Shown here: positions 51,486 through 60,494 of the stretch, one piece after another
How positions within the stretch are numbered: the stretch's first letter is position 1
How the letters are laid out: each line of letters begins with the position of its first letter
Source: CAYPTB01 sp964413535
GTDB lineage: Bacteria > Planctomycetota > UBA1135 > GCA-002686595
Assembly: GCA_964413535.1 (NCBI GenBank)
Contig: CAYPTB010000032.1
Span: 124,001-188,000, forward strand
Reading direction: 5' to 3'
Length of the DNA stretch: 64,000 nucleotides
The notes under the pieces: generated by a model
Database searches by the model: none
What the model was told of the DNA's origin: nothing
The model's input: only the letters and a program-made list of their open reading frames with translations
Made by a program: the position numbers and the translations under genes

Positions 51486-52280
51486 TCAGGGGCGAAGCTG
51501 CTCCGGGGTCGGGGCCGGACAGCGCTCGCAATCGGGCCTCGGCTTGCAATGCCCGTAACCCGCGCGCACGCACAGGGCGTGGAACTCCTCGTAGACCGGC
51601 TGCGATGGGACGAGCTTCCGGGAGAGCCAGGCGCGCAGCTCCTCGTAGGGCGCCGCGCCGTCGGCGAGCCCGTGTCGACCGAGGACGCGGCGCGTGTACG
51701 CGTCGATCACCGGCGTCCGGCGACCCGCGGCGTAGCACAGGATCGAATCCGCCGTCTCCGGGCCGACTCCGAAGACCTGAAGGAGCTCCGCGCGCAGGGG
51801 CTCGAGCGGCCGCTCGCGCAGGGCGCGCATCCCGCCCGCGTCGAGGTACCAGGCGCACACGGCGCGGAGCTTCTTCGCCTTCGCCCGGTAGCTGCCCGAA
51901 GGGCGCACGAGCTCTGCCAGGTCCGCTTCGCGCAGAGCGAGGATGCGCGCCGGCGTGAGCCGCCCGTCGGTGCGCAGCGCGGACAACGCGCGCTCCGCGT
52001 TGCGCCAAGCCGTGTTCTGGACGAGCAGCGCGCCGACCACGACCTCGAACGGGGTCGTCGCGGGCCACCAGTACTGCGGCCCGAAGCCGCGGTAGAGCCC
52101 CTGGGCCACGCGCTCGAGGTCTCCGTCGTGCGCGAACCTCGCGATCCCCTCCGCGGGAGATCCCACGAACGGCTGCCCGTTCGGCGCGATCGAGTGCGAC
52201 GCGACGAGTCCGGGATCACCGGGGAGATCGTCCGCGTCGCTCGTGCCCGACCACTGCCCGTCGAGGGGACCTTCGCGCAT
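51486..52280 (-). CDS. Endonuclease III-like HhH-GPD protein, monofunctional type
   Basis: 264 residues related to COG2231/MagIII-type glycosylases. HhH motif LQVFGVGPETADSILCYA, catalytic Asp in VIDAYTRRVLG, and an iron-sulfur cluster set C…C…CERC near the C-terminus (CVRAGYGHCKPRPDCERC). The lysine that gives endonuclease III its lyase activity is Glu here (GPETAD), so it should be a glycosylase without lyase action, perhaps for alkylated purines. ATG 52280 has GGAG 4 nt away; GTG 52292 is an alternative. Confidence 0.8.
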   Translation of the reverse strand: MREGPLDGQWSGTSDADDLPGDPGLVASHSIAPNGQPFVGSPAEGIARFAHDGDLERVAQGLYRGFGPQYWWPATTPFEVVVGALLVQNTAWRNAERALSALRTDGRLTPARILALREADLAELVRPSGSYRAKAKKLRAVCAWYLDAGGMRALRERPLEPLRAELLQVFGVGPETADSILCYAAGRRTPVIDAYTRRVLGRHGLADGAAPYEELRAWLSRKLVPSQPVYEEFHALCVRAGYGHCKPRPDCERCPAPTPEQLRP

Positions 52281-52376
52281 GTCGCTCCGCACAGAGTACA
52301 GCGGTGGCCAGCGCGTCCGCGCGCGTGGCGTTCCCGGCTTCGCGGCTTGCCGTCGGCGAGGAGCGCCGATGCGACC

Positions 52377-54608
52377 TCACGAGCCCGGCCGTGCGAGTTC
52401 CGCCAGGGCTTCGCTGGCGATCGCGGGCAGCTCCGAGCGATCGGCGGCGCGGCGTTCCAGCGTCGCGAGCTCTTCGCGCGCCTCGGCTTCGCGGCCCGCG
52501 AGCGCGAGCGACGCGGCGAGCAAGAGGCGCGTCGGTCCGTCGCCCGGCGCCAGGTGGCGGCGAGTCATGCGCAGCGCTTGGCGGAACTGCGCGATGGCGA
52601 AGTCGTGGGCGCCGCTCGCGAGGTGCTCGAGGCCCCAGGCGCGGTGCGCCGCGCACTCGAGGGCGTCCGCGCGCAGCGTGTCGCCATGGAGCGCTCGTTC
52701 CGCCTTGGAGAGCGCGTAGAGCTCGTCCGCAGCGAGCTCTTGGAACTCCGGGTCGCTCCGCGCGAGGAGCTCTGAGCCAAGCGTCGTGCGGCCGGCGAGC
52801 AGCGCCCGTGCTCCGAGCTCGTCCGCGAGCTCGGCCTCCATGAGCCCGCGCTCGGCGAGCTCGAGGACGAGCTCGCGCGCGCGTTCGCCGGATCCCTCGA
52901 CGATCTCGAAGCGGACGAGGTTTTGGAGCACGAGCGGATGGCCGGGATCGAGTCGACGCGCGCGCTCCCACAGCGCGCGGCGCTCCGAGCTCGTCGGCGC
53001 GAGGATCCCGGCGTTCACCAGCGCGGATACCTGGTAGGGGCGCACTTCCAGGACCTCCAGCCAGGCATCGCGGGCGCGCTCACGCGCGCTCTCGGACCGC
53101 GCGCCGTCCGTCAGGTGGCGTGCGAGCAGCGCGCGCGCGAGCGGCGAATCCGGTGCACTCGCGAGCGCGTCGCGCAGGATGCGGCCCTCCTCCAGCCACG
53201 CGCTCTTTGCCGCGCCGCCCGCCGTAACGGCCGCCACGGCCCGTTGCCTGGCCGCGAGCAGCGCTCCGTGCTGGCACAACGCGACGGACCACGAACTCGT
53301 CGCGAGCAGCAAGACCAGGACGAGCACTGCGGCGGCGCGCCCCGGCGCGCGACCGGCTCCGATGGGCTTCGAGCCGCCCAGGACGGCGCCCGCGAGCACC
53401 CAGGCCTGAAGGGCCGCCACCGGGTTGGCGAAGAGCGGCGCGTGCACGGCCGCATTCACGAGGACGGCCAGGACCGCGGCCGCGGCGGGGCCCGTCGCAT
53501 CGGGGCCCGTAGCCTCGGGGCCCGCAGCATCGGGGCCCGTAGCATCGGGCGCGCGCAAGACGCGGAAGGCCGCGAGCGCGATCCAGCCGAACAAGAGGAC
53601 GAACGCGCCGCCACCGAGCAGACCGTACTCGGCGAAGGCCTCGAGCCAGTCGCTGTGGGCGTGCTCGACCTCGGATCCGACGTCCTGCAGGCGTCCGTGC
53701 GTCGAGAGCTCGATCTCCGCCGGATCGCGGTGGGGCGGGAAGGTGGCCTGGAACTGTCCGGGGCCCACGCCGGCGAGCGGATGCTCCGCTACGAGGGCGG
53801 GAACACGCTGCCACAGGAGGACGCGCACCCCGACGCCGCCCAGGTCGCCCGGCGCGACGGGAGCTTGCGCCTCGCGCGCGGCGTCGTGCGCAAGGTCGCG
53901 CGCATAGTGCAGCGCAAGCGCGATTGCGAGCGCCAGCGCCGTGACGCCGAGCCCGAGCGCGCGGAAGGCGCGCGGCGCGCAGAGCGACCACGCCAAGAGC
54001 GCCAAGCCGAAGGCCAGCGTCCCGGCCAGGACGGGCGCGGTGCTCGCGTGCGCGAGGAAGGCGAGGGCGGACGCGGCTCCGAGGGCCCGGCGCCAGCCGC
54101 GCGCTCGCACCGCGAGCACGGCTCCGAGAACGGCGCCGGGAAGCGCCGCTTGCGACAGCGCTCCCGTGTTGCCGAGCGCCCCGGCGAGGTCGGCTCCGCG
54201 GAACGCCGGAACGGTGAGCGCGAGCGAAGCGCACATTGCGAGCAGCACGAAACTCGCGAGGGAGCGCGAGGCGAGGGAGGAGCCCGCGACGAGGCCCAGT
54301 GCCGCGAGGGCGAGCATCAGGATGCCGCGCCGGAGCTCGAACGGATCGAGCGCGTCGCCGCTCGCGAAGGCGAAGGCGCCGAGCAACAGGGGAACACAAA
54401 GCAACAGGGCGGCGCGCGGGAGCGCGGGCGGAGCGGCGAGCGCGAGCAGGAACGCGGCGGGTAGCGCGAGGAGGGCCGTCCAGCCCACGGCGGTCGCGAG
54501 CGGGACCGGATCGAAGGCGAGGACGCTCGGAAGGGCGAGCGCGAGCACGGGCAGGGCGAGTGCGGCAGGGAGGGCGCGCGCCGCCAGGCTCTCCCCTCGC
54601 GGGCTCAC
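52377..54608 (-). CDS. O-antigen ligase-like membrane protein with C-terminal TPRs
   Basis: 743 residues: about ten membrane helices in the first 420 (LPVLALALPSVLAF, TALLALPAAFLLALAAPPAL), the Wzy/WaaL loop with HPLAGVGPGQFQATFP and HAHSDWLEAFAEYGLLG, then a soluble C-terminus with TPR-like helices (RRALWERARRLDPGHPLVLQ, HDFAIAQFRQALRM). WaaL-like proteins join glycans to lipid carriers. A pentapeptide repeat (ATGPD type) sits in a loop before the last helices. The start is GTG at 54608 with GGGGAG 6 nt upstream. The real substrate is unknown. Confidence 0.78.
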   Translation of the reverse strand: MSPRGESLAARALPAALALPVLALALPSVLAFDPVPLATAVGWTALLALPAAFLLALAAPPALPRAALLLCVPLLLGAFAFASGDALDPFELRRGILMLALAALGLVAGSSLASRSLASFVLLAMCASLALTVPAFRGADLAGALGNTGALSQAALPGAVLGAVLAVRARGWRRALGAASALAFLAHASTAPVLAGTLAFGLALLAWSLCAPRAFRALGLGVTALALAIALALHYARDLAHDAAREAQAPVAPGDLGGVGVRVLLWQRVPALVAEHPLAGVGPGQFQATFPPHRDPAEIELSTHGRLQDVGSEVEHAHSDWLEAFAEYGLLGGGAFVLLFGWIALAAFRVLRAPDATGPDAAGPEATGPDATGPAAAAVLAVLVNAAVHAPLFANPVAALQAWVLAGAVLGGSKPIGAGRAPGRAAAVLVLVLLLATSSWSVALCQHGALLAARQRAVAAVTAGGAAKSAWLEEGRILRDALASAPDSPLARALLARHLTDGARSESARERARDAWLEVLEVRPYQVSALVNAGILAPTSSERRALWERARRLDPGHPLVLQNLVRFEIVEGSGERARELVLELAERGLMEAELADELGARALLAGRTTLGSELLARSDPEFQELAADELYALSKAERALHGDTLRADALECAAHRAWGLEHLASGAHDFAIAQFRQALRMTRRHLAPGDGPTRLLLAASLALAGREAEAREELATLERRAADRSELPAIASEALAELARPGS
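53486..53545. repeat. 15-bp minisatellite in the ligase gene
   Basis: Four head-to-tail 15-bp units (CGGGGCCCGTAGCAT and near copies, starting at 53486, 53501, 53516 and 53531) encode the ATGP(D/E) repeat on the minus strand. Units are multiples of three, so length change keeps the frame. Confidence 0.8.
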
Positions 54609-54661
54609 GCTTCGCTCCCCGTTCGACGCGCACTCATCGCTGGCGCTCGGAGGGCGCGCTC

Positions 54662-55582
54662 CTACGTCGGATCGTCGGAGCGCACGAGCGCGTCGACGAA
54701 GGCCTCGGGATCGAAGGGTTCGAGGAACTCGAGCGATTCGCCGGTTCCCACGTAGCGCACCGGGATGCCGAGCGCGCTCTCGATCCCGAAGATCGCTCCG
54801 CCGCGCGCCGTGCCGTCGAGCTTGGCGACGACGAGTCCCGTGACGCGGATGGCCGCTGTGAACTCGCGGGCCTGCTGCACGGCGTTCTGACCGTTCGTGG
54901 CGTCGAGCACGAGCAGGCACTCGTGCGGAGCGTCCGGGATCCGGCGGCGGATGACGCGCTCGATCTTCCCGAGCTCGGCCATCAAGTTGAGTTGAGTGTG
55001 CAGTCGTCCGGCCGTGTCGACGATCAGGACGTCGGCATCGCGCGCGAGCGCGGCCTCGACGGCGTCGAAGGCCACTGCCGCCGGATCCGCGCCCTCGCCC
55101 TTCTGCACGATCTCCACGCCGCTGCGTTCGGCCCAGATCGCCAATTGGGCCGAGGCCGCGGCGCGGAAGGTGTCGCAGGCCGCGACGATCACGCGCTTGC
55201 CCTGCAGGCGGAAGCGATGCGCGAGCTTCGCGATGCTGGTCGTCTTGCCCGAGCCGTTCACGCCGGCCACGAGCACGACGGTCGGGTGGTTCGAGAGGTC
55301 GATCTCGCCCTTCACCGCGCCGAGGCGAGCGAGGAGCAGCTCGCGCATGTGCGTTCGGACGTCCTCCTCGCCCTTGATCTCGCCGCGCCGATGGGCGCGC
55401 GCGAGCTCCGCCGACACCTCGCTCGCGACGGGCCCGAGGTCGGCGGTGTAGAGCAGCTCCTCGAGCTCGACGAGCATCGCCTCGTCGATCGGTCGCCCGC
55501 CGCGGAACAAGCCGGAGATCCCGTCCGAGATGGCCTGACGCGATTTCGTCAGGCGCCCTACGAGCCGATCGAAGAGTCCCAC
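54662..55582 (-). CDS. ftsY: Signal recognition particle receptor FtsY
   Basis: 306 residues. N-domain helices, then the SRP GTPase set: GVNGSGKTTSIAKLA (P-loop), DTFRAAASAQL, DVLIVDTAGRLHTQ, VVAKLDGTARGGAIFG and GTGESLEFLEPFDPEAFV at the end. Length and order are ordinary; the N-terminal acidic region is short. GTG start at 55582, 5 nt after the NusB stop, so part of the ribH-nusB-ftsY operon. Confidence 0.95.
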   Translation of the reverse strand: MGLFDRLVGRLTKSRQAISDGISGLFRGGRPIDEAMLVELEELLYTADLGPVASEVSAELARAHRRGEIKGEEDVRTHMRELLLARLGAVKGEIDLSNHPTVVLVAGVNGSGKTTSIAKLAHRFRLQGKRVIVAACDTFRAAASAQLAIWAERSGVEIVQKGEGADPAAVAFDAVEAALARDADVLIVDTAGRLHTQLNLMAELGKIERVIRRRIPDAPHECLLVLDATNGQNAVQQAREFTAAIRVTGLVVAKLDGTARGGAIFGIESALGIPVRYVGTGESLEFLEPFDPEAFVDALVRSDDPT

Positions 55583-55587
55583 GATGG

Positions 55588-56058
55588 TCAGGCCTGGGTC
55601 GTGTCCGGCGCGTCTCGAGCCGCGGGATCGCTCTCGTCGCTCGCGGCTCGTGCACCGGGCTGGCGGTCCTTGATCCGGTCGAGGATGCCGTTGATGAACC
55701 CGCCCGAGTTCTGCGTCGAGTAGCGCTTGCCGAGCTCGATCGCCTCGTTGATCGAGACCTTGGGCGGGATGTCCGGGCACCACAGGAGCTCGAACGTCGC
55801 GAGGCGCAGCACGTTGCGGTCGATCACGGCCATGCGCTCGAGGTCCCAGTTCTGCGCGACCTCGCGGATGATCACGTCGATCTCGGGCCCGTGCTCGCGC
55901 GTCCCGTGGAGTAGCTCGAGCGTGAACGCGCGCGTCGTCGGCTCCGGCTCCTCCGAGCGCACGAATTGCTCGGGAGAGAGGTCGAGGCCATCGCCCAGGA
56001 GGTCGAGCTGATAGAGGTACTGGAGGGCGAGCTCGCGCGCCCGGGTGCGTTTCTTCAC
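55588..56058 (-). CDS. nusB: Transcription antitermination factor NusB
   Basis: 156 residues. Family marks: RTRARELALQYLYQLDLL, WDLERMAVIDRNVLRLATFELL and PPKVSINEAIELGKRYS, then GGFINGILDRI. It binds boxA RNA in rRNA antitermination. The start is GTG at 56058, overlapping the ribH stop as GTGA; a Ser/Asp/Ala-rich tail is extra. Confidence 0.95.
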   Translation of the reverse strand: MKKRTRARELALQYLYQLDLLGDGLDLSPEQFVRSEEPEPTTRAFTLELLHGTREHGPEIDVIIREVAQNWDLERMAVIDRNVLRLATFELLWCPDIPPKVSINEAIELGKRYSTQNSGGFINGILDRIKDRQPGARAASDESDPAARDAPDTTQA

Positions 56059-56600
56059 GTGTCGACTCGCTTCGGAGAAACGCGCTCGCGCGGGAAAGCC
56101 TGCACGGCATCGGAGTGGATCGCCTGCACGGCGAGCAGGGTCTCGATCGCGGCGCGTGCGACCTCGCGGCCCTTGTCGATGACGCCGCCTTCCCACGCCG
56201 GGCGCGCGCGCTCGAGCGCTTGCTCGAGCGTCGCGCAGGTGAGGACGCCGAAGTGGACGGGCTTCCCCGTCGCCAGCGAGGCCTGGACGATGCCGTTCGC
56301 GGCGGCCTGCGCGATGTAGCGGTCGTGCTCCGTCTCGCCCTTCAGCACCAGCCCGAAGCACAGCACCGAGTCGACGTCGGCGCGCTCGGCGAGCAGGAGC
56401 GCGAGGAAGGGCAGCTCGAACGCTCCCGGAGCCTCGACGACGACGAGATCGCGCTCGTGGAGCCCGGCGGCGACGAGCTCGCGGCGCGCCGACTCCAGCA
56501 TCGGACCGGTGACCTCGGCGTGGTAGCGCGACACGGCTGCGGCGACGCGCGTGCCGGGCGCGAGGCGGCTCTCCCGCGAGCTCTGGTCGTCGGAGGACAT
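56055..56600 (-). CDS. ribH: 6,7-dimethyl-8-ribityllumazine synthase
   Basis: 181 residues. Seen: VAAAVSRYHAEVTGPMLESA, VEAPGAFELPFLALLL, the substrate/phosphate loop LKGETEHDRYIAQAAANGI and VLTCATLEQALER. It makes lumazine from ribityl-aminouracil and dihydroxybutanone phosphate for riboflavin. An N-terminal extension (about 15 residues) and a C-terminal tail are longer than usual. First gene of the ribH-nusB-ftsY operon; no FMN riboswitch pattern upstream. Confidence 0.93.
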   Translation of the reverse strand: MSSDDQSSRESRLAPGTRVAAAVSRYHAEVTGPMLESARRELVAAGLHERDLVVVEAPGAFELPFLALLLAERADVDSVLCFGLVLKGETEHDRYIAQAAANGIVQASLATGKPVHFGVLTCATLEQALERARPAWEGGVIDKGREVARAAIETLLAVQAIHSDAVQAFPRERVSPKRVDT

Positions 56601-56634
56601 CGTTGGTAGAGGGCGCTCTGGGAACGAGCGGGAC

Positions 56635-56680
56635 AGTCTAACGAGGCTTCGCCTCGGCACGGACGAGCATGTGGACAGAA
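56635..56680 (-). repeat. Copy 2 of the structured upstream element
   Basis: 46 bp, alike with 51408-51454. TAGACT (minus strand 56640-56635) lies 34 nt before the ribH ATG. Hairpin GAGGC-TTC-GCCTC (56643-56655) replaces GGGGC-TCC-GCCCC of copy 1, and CGGACGAGCATG is fully conserved. Confidence 0.65.
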
Positions 56681-56765
56681 GCGAGCGGGAGCGGGAGCGT
56701 GGGAGCGCTCTGCCGCGATTCGCACAGATTCCCGTTGGACGCGCCGTGCGCTCCGCGCCCGGCTG

Positions 56766-56794
56766 CGGCACAGGCGACCTTCGGTCGCGTGCCG
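56766..56794. repeat. Bulged hairpin upstream of ribH
   Basis: CGGCAC and GCGACC pair with GGTCGC and GTGCCG around a TTC loop; only the AG at 56772-56773 is unpaired. Twelve paired positions, no T-tract on either side. Confidence 0.55.
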
Positions 56795-56797
56795 CGA

Positions 56798-56860
56798 GCT
56801 AGCCGTCTTGGGCTGAAACTTGACTCATTCTCCAAGCTCCCGGCGCCCAAGACGTCTAGC
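56798..56860. repeat. 16-bp inverted repeat around a 31-nt loop
   Basis: 56798-56813 (GCTAGCCGTCTTGGGC) pairs with 56845-56860 at 15 of 16 positions. The loop holds a smaller CTTG/CAAG pair. It may be a terminator, a structured RNA or a protein-binding site. Confidence 0.55.
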
Positions 56861-56924
56861 CGCGCGAGCTGTCGCGAGCGAGCGGGGCGCGTGGGCCTCC
56901 TTCACGACGCGACGACGCCGGTCG

Positions 56925-59900
56925 TCAAGCGGCCGGTTCTCCGACCTCGATCGTCCGCACGCGCGGCGGACGCACCCACCAGCGCACGTGGAGCGAGAGC
57001 GTCCGCGAGAGGTCGGCGAAGACGGTGTAGGCGAGCGGGACCACCCACAGGGTGAAGAAGGTGCTCGCGACGAGCCCACCGGCGACGACGGTCGCGAGCG
57101 CGCGGTAGGGGATCGTGTTCGTCGCGGGCTCCATGACCGCCATGGGCAAGAGTCCCCCGACCGTCGTCAGAGCCGTCATCAAGACCGGTCGCACGCGCTG
57201 CGCGCAGCCTTGGATCACGGCCTCGGTGCGCGGAACGCCTTCGAGCACCAAACGGTGGATCCTGTCGATCAGCACGATCCCGTTGTTCACGACGACCCCC
57301 GACAGGATGATCAGACCGATCCATCCCATGAAGTCCATGGGGACGCCGGTGAGGAACACCGTCCACATCGCCCCCAGGATGGCGAAGGGGATCGTGAACA
57401 ACACCGAGAAGGGCAACAGCACGCTCTCGAACAGGATCCCCATCAGGAGGAACACGAGCACGACGGAGAGCATGAGGGCATTCCGCATCTGGGACAGCTC
57501 CTCCTCCTGTCGGGCGCCGAAACTGTCCTCGAGTCCCAGCGTGTACCCGCGCGGCAGGTCGAGCTTCGCGTCGAGGGCCTGGTTCCCCGCCAGAGTGACC
57601 GCCATGACCTGCGTGGGGTCTTCGATCTCGGCCGTGATGTCGAACGTCGTCTGGCCGTTGCGGCGGTGGATCGAGCGCTCGCCGCGGGCGACGCTCAGGT
57701 TCGAGAAGGAAGACAGCGGCACGCGGCCTTCCTCCGTCCAGATGGAGAGGTCGCGCAGGGTGCCCATCCCGGCGATCTCCTCCTCGTCGTACTCGACGAG
57801 CAGCGGGATCTCGCGGCCTTCGTCGTGGAAGCGCGACACCATCCACCCGCGCAGCGTGTACGCGATCGAGTTCACCGTCGCCTCGGACGAGACCCCCATC
57901 GTCAGCGCGAGGTCGCGGTCGATCTCGACCTGGAGCGTCTCCGGCGAGTCCTCGAGCGGCGAGCGCACCCCCGTCAGACCGGGAACTCCGGCGAGGATCG
58001 AAACCGCCTCGGCGCCGAGCCCTTCGAGGACCTCGGAGTCGGGTCCCCGCAAACGGAAGAAGGCGACGCTCTTCTGGCGCGTGTTCGTGTTCTCCTCGTC
58101 GTAGAAGACGAGCTTGTGGCCGGGCAGGCGCGGGAGCTCGTCCTTGAGATCTCGCTTGATCGAGGCCAGGCGTTCGGGGTCGAGGGCGCGCTCCCAGTAC
58201 AAGTTGAACTGGCCTCGGCGGTCGTCGAAGCGGCAGTTCCAGTTCTCGAAGCCGTAGCGCGCGCGGCGCTCCTCCACGAAGTCCTCGTAGGGCGTGATCT
58301 CGCTCGCAGCCTCCGCGAGCGTGAAGTCCGCCTCGAACTCGAAGAAGAAGCGAACGGAAGTGGTGTCCTCCTCCTGCGTGAACGCCGCGAAGTCGGCGTA
58401 GCTCCCGGGAATCACGACCGTCAGCATGCATACGCCGGAGAGCGCGGTCGCGAGCAGTCTGTGCCGCATCGTCCAGCCGACGACGGCCGCGTTGAGGTCC
58501 GTCGTCATCTCGATCAGCGAGTTGCCGCGGGGAACGAAGCTCGCCGGCTTGCTGGGTGCGCGGCGATCTCGGCGCCACCAGCGCGGCATGGCGAAGAGCA
58601 CGAGCAGCGACGCCGCGGTCGCCGCGCCGAAGAGGACACCGGGAAGCACTTGCTCCACGAATCCCCAGGCATCTCGATCCAGGGCGCGCCCGACCTCGAG
58701 AGCCGGCGCCGTGCGCAGGAGCACGAGAGCGGCCACCCCGAAGGGTATCGCGGCCACGACGATCCGGAGGGGCCAACGAGCGGTGGTCGCGAGGGCGGCG
58801 CGGTTGGCGACGTGCAGGGCTCGGACGGCCAGGAACGCCAGGATCCGCACGAGGGCGATCAGGTAGGAGACGATCCGGACGGGGATCCGCATCAGCGGAG
58901 CGACGGTTCTCCCCGAGCGTTCGATCCACGCCGCGCGCTTCCCCAGGATCCGCGCGGAGATCACCGGCAGGAAGGCGAGCGCCACGAACAAGCTGACGAG
59001 GAGCGAGACGCACAGGGGCCGCCCGATGCCGATGAAGATCGTGCGCATCAGCGGGTGCTCGCTCATGAACATCATCGGCACGAAGACGACGACGGTCGTC
59101 AGCGTGGCGAGCGTCACGGCCAAGGAGATCTCGCGCGCTCCCTTGCCCGCCGCCGAGAGGGCGTCCTCGCCCCGATCGCGGAAGCGGGCGATGTTCTCGA
59201 CCACCACCACCGAGTTGTCCACGAGCATGCCGACGGCGAGCGTGATGCCCGCCATCGTGAGCACGTTGAAGGACTCGCCGCTGAAGTACTCCCAGGCGAT
59301 GGCCATGATCGCCGAGACGGGGATCGACATCGCCACGCACAGCGTGAGGCGCAGGCGCCACAGGAAGACGAACAGGATCACGATCGCGAGGACGCCGCCG
59401 AAGGCCGCGGTCTCCTGGAGCTGGGAGAGCGTCGCTTCGACCATGTCGCCCGGAACCCAGAACGTGACGAAGCTGAGGTCGCCCGCCACTCGCGGGTCCT
59501 CCTCGATCCGCTCGATCGCTTCCTTGAAGTTGCGGCTCGCCTCGACGATGTTGACCTGGCTCTCCCGGCTCACCATGCCGGTGTAGGAGTAGGAGCCGTC
59601 GATCCGCGCGAGGGAGTTGCGCACGCTCTTGACCTGCCTCACCTCGCCCACGTCGCGAATGCGCAACCCGTCGCCGATCGGGAACTCGGCGATCTCCTCG
59701 GGCGTCCGGAAGCGCATGTCGGAGCGCAACAGGACCTGGTTGCCGCCGTCGTCGAGCTCGCCCAGGGGCTCGGTGAAGTTGTCGCTCGTGAGACGCCGGA
59801 CCAGCTCGCCCAGGTCCATCCGCGCCGCGACGACCTTGTCCTCGTCGAGCAGGATGCGCATCGAGTCGGCGCCGCCGCCCCAGATGTCGACCCGGCTGAT

Positions 59901-60422
59901 GCCGCGCACGGCTTCGAGGCGCGGCTGGACGACCTTGTCGATCAGGTAGTCGGTGCGTTCGCCCTCGCCCTCGTGCAGGATTCCGAAGAAGGCCAGCGGC
60001 AGGCTGTCCGCGTCCTCGGACCACATCTCGATCTCTTCGACCCCGTCCGGCAGCAGCGGGCGAGCCCGCTCGATGCGGTCGCGGACCTCGGCCTTGGCGA
60101 AGTCGAGGTCGAGGCCCGCGTTGAACTCGATCTCCATCCACACGCGGCTCGCGTTCGAGTTGCTCGTCACCTCGTCGATCCCGGCCAAGGTGCGCAGTTG
60201 CTCCTCGATGACCCGGGCGACCTTCTCCTCGTTCTCCCGCGCGCTCGACTCGGGCGTCGGGATCCAGATGTTCAGGCTGGGCTCGGAGAAGCCCGAGGGC
60301 AGGAGCTGGAGCGGGATCTCGCGGTAGGCGATGCCGCCGACGACGAGCATCGTCACCAAGAGCACCAGGGCTCCGATCGGACGCCGGACGGTGATCGCGA
60401 AGAAGCCGCCTGTGTCTGTCAT
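56925..60422 (-). CDS. RND-family inner-membrane transporter
   Basis: 1165 residues, HAE1/CzcA-like. Start FFAITVRRPIGALVLLVTML, porter domains (VEEIEMWSEDADSLPLAFFG), then GITLAVGMLVDNSVVVVENI with the helix-4 acidic pair and, in the second half, GLIILSGVVVNNGIVLIDRI. About 50 residues longer than AcrB-type pumps because of an insertion after the first helix bundle (about 520-640, hydrophobic and Arg-rich). ATG 60422 follows GGGGAGA. Substrate unknown; tandem with another RND gene, which suggests a heteromeric pump. Confidence 0.88.
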   Translation of the reverse strand: MTDTGGFFAITVRRPIGALVLLVTMLVVGGIAYREIPLQLLPSGFSEPSLNIWIPTPESSARENEEKVARVIEEQLRTLAGIDEVTSNSNASRVWMEIEFNAGLDLDFAKAEVRDRIERARPLLPDGVEEIEMWSEDADSLPLAFFGILHEGEGERTDYLIDKVVQPRLEAVRGISRVDIWGGGADSMRILLDEDKVVAARMDLGELVRRLTSDNFTEPLGELDDGGNQVLLRSDMRFRTPEEIAEFPIGDGLRIRDVGEVRQVKSVRNSLARIDGSYSYTGMVSRESQVNIVEASRNFKEAIERIEEDPRVAGDLSFVTFWVPGDMVEATLSQLQETAAFGGVLAIVILFVFLWRLRLTLCVAMSIPVSAIMAIAWEYFSGESFNVLTMAGITLAVGMLVDNSVVVVENIARFRDRGEDALSAAGKGAREISLAVTLATLTTVVVFVPMMFMSEHPLMRTIFIGIGRPLCVSLLVSLFVALAFLPVISARILGKRAAWIERSGRTVAPLMRIPVRIVSYLIALVRILAFLAVRALHVANRAALATTARWPLRIVVAAIPFGVAALVLLRTAPALEVGRALDRDAWGFVEQVLPGVLFGAATAASLLVLFAMPRWWRRDRRAPSKPASFVPRGNSLIEMTTDLNAAVVGWTMRHRLLATALSGVCMLTVVIPGSYADFAAFTQEEDTTSVRFFFEFEADFTLAEAASEITPYEDFVEERRARYGFENWNCRFDDRRGQFNLYWERALDPERLASIKRDLKDELPRLPGHKLVFYDEENTNTRQKSVAFFRLRGPDSEVLEGLGAEAVSILAGVPGLTGVRSPLEDSPETLQVEIDRDLALTMGVSSEATVNSIAYTLRGWMVSRFHDEGREIPLLVEYDEEEIAGMGTLRDLSIWTEEGRVPLSSFSNLSVARGERSIHRRNGQTTFDITAEIEDPTQVMAVTLAGNQALDAKLDLPRGYTLGLEDSFGARQEEELSQMRNALMLSVVLVFLLMGILFESVLLPFSVLFTIPFAILGAMWTVFLTGVPMDFMGWIGLIILSGVVVNNGIVLIDRIHRLVLEGVPRTEAVIQGCAQRVRPVLMTALTTVGGLLPMAVMEPATNTIPYRALATVVAGGLVASTFFTLWVVPLAYTVFADLSRTLSLHVRWWVRPPRVRTIEVGEPAA

Positions 60423-60494
60423 GGTCTCCCCTCGGGAACCGATCGGATCAGGATACCTCGCCGGCTCGCGCGCTCCTCGGTCGCAACGCACCCC

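Larger units (their letters stand above)
56601..56924. other. 324-bp intergenic region with several hairpins upstream of ribH
   Basis: No protein gene is seen. It contains copy 2 of the structured upstream element (56635-56680), a 12-bp stem with a 2-nt bulge (56766-56794) and a longer inverted repeat (56798-56813 with 56845-56860). It separates ribH from the RND gene, both on the minus strand, so it can hold a terminator for one and a promoter for the other. Confidence 0.55.

Noticed and set aside
56601..56924. FMN riboswitch upstream of ribH
   Set aside because: None of the conserved RFN blocks (AGGG…, GAAACC, CCGAC-type segments) is found; the inverted repeats have a different layout.
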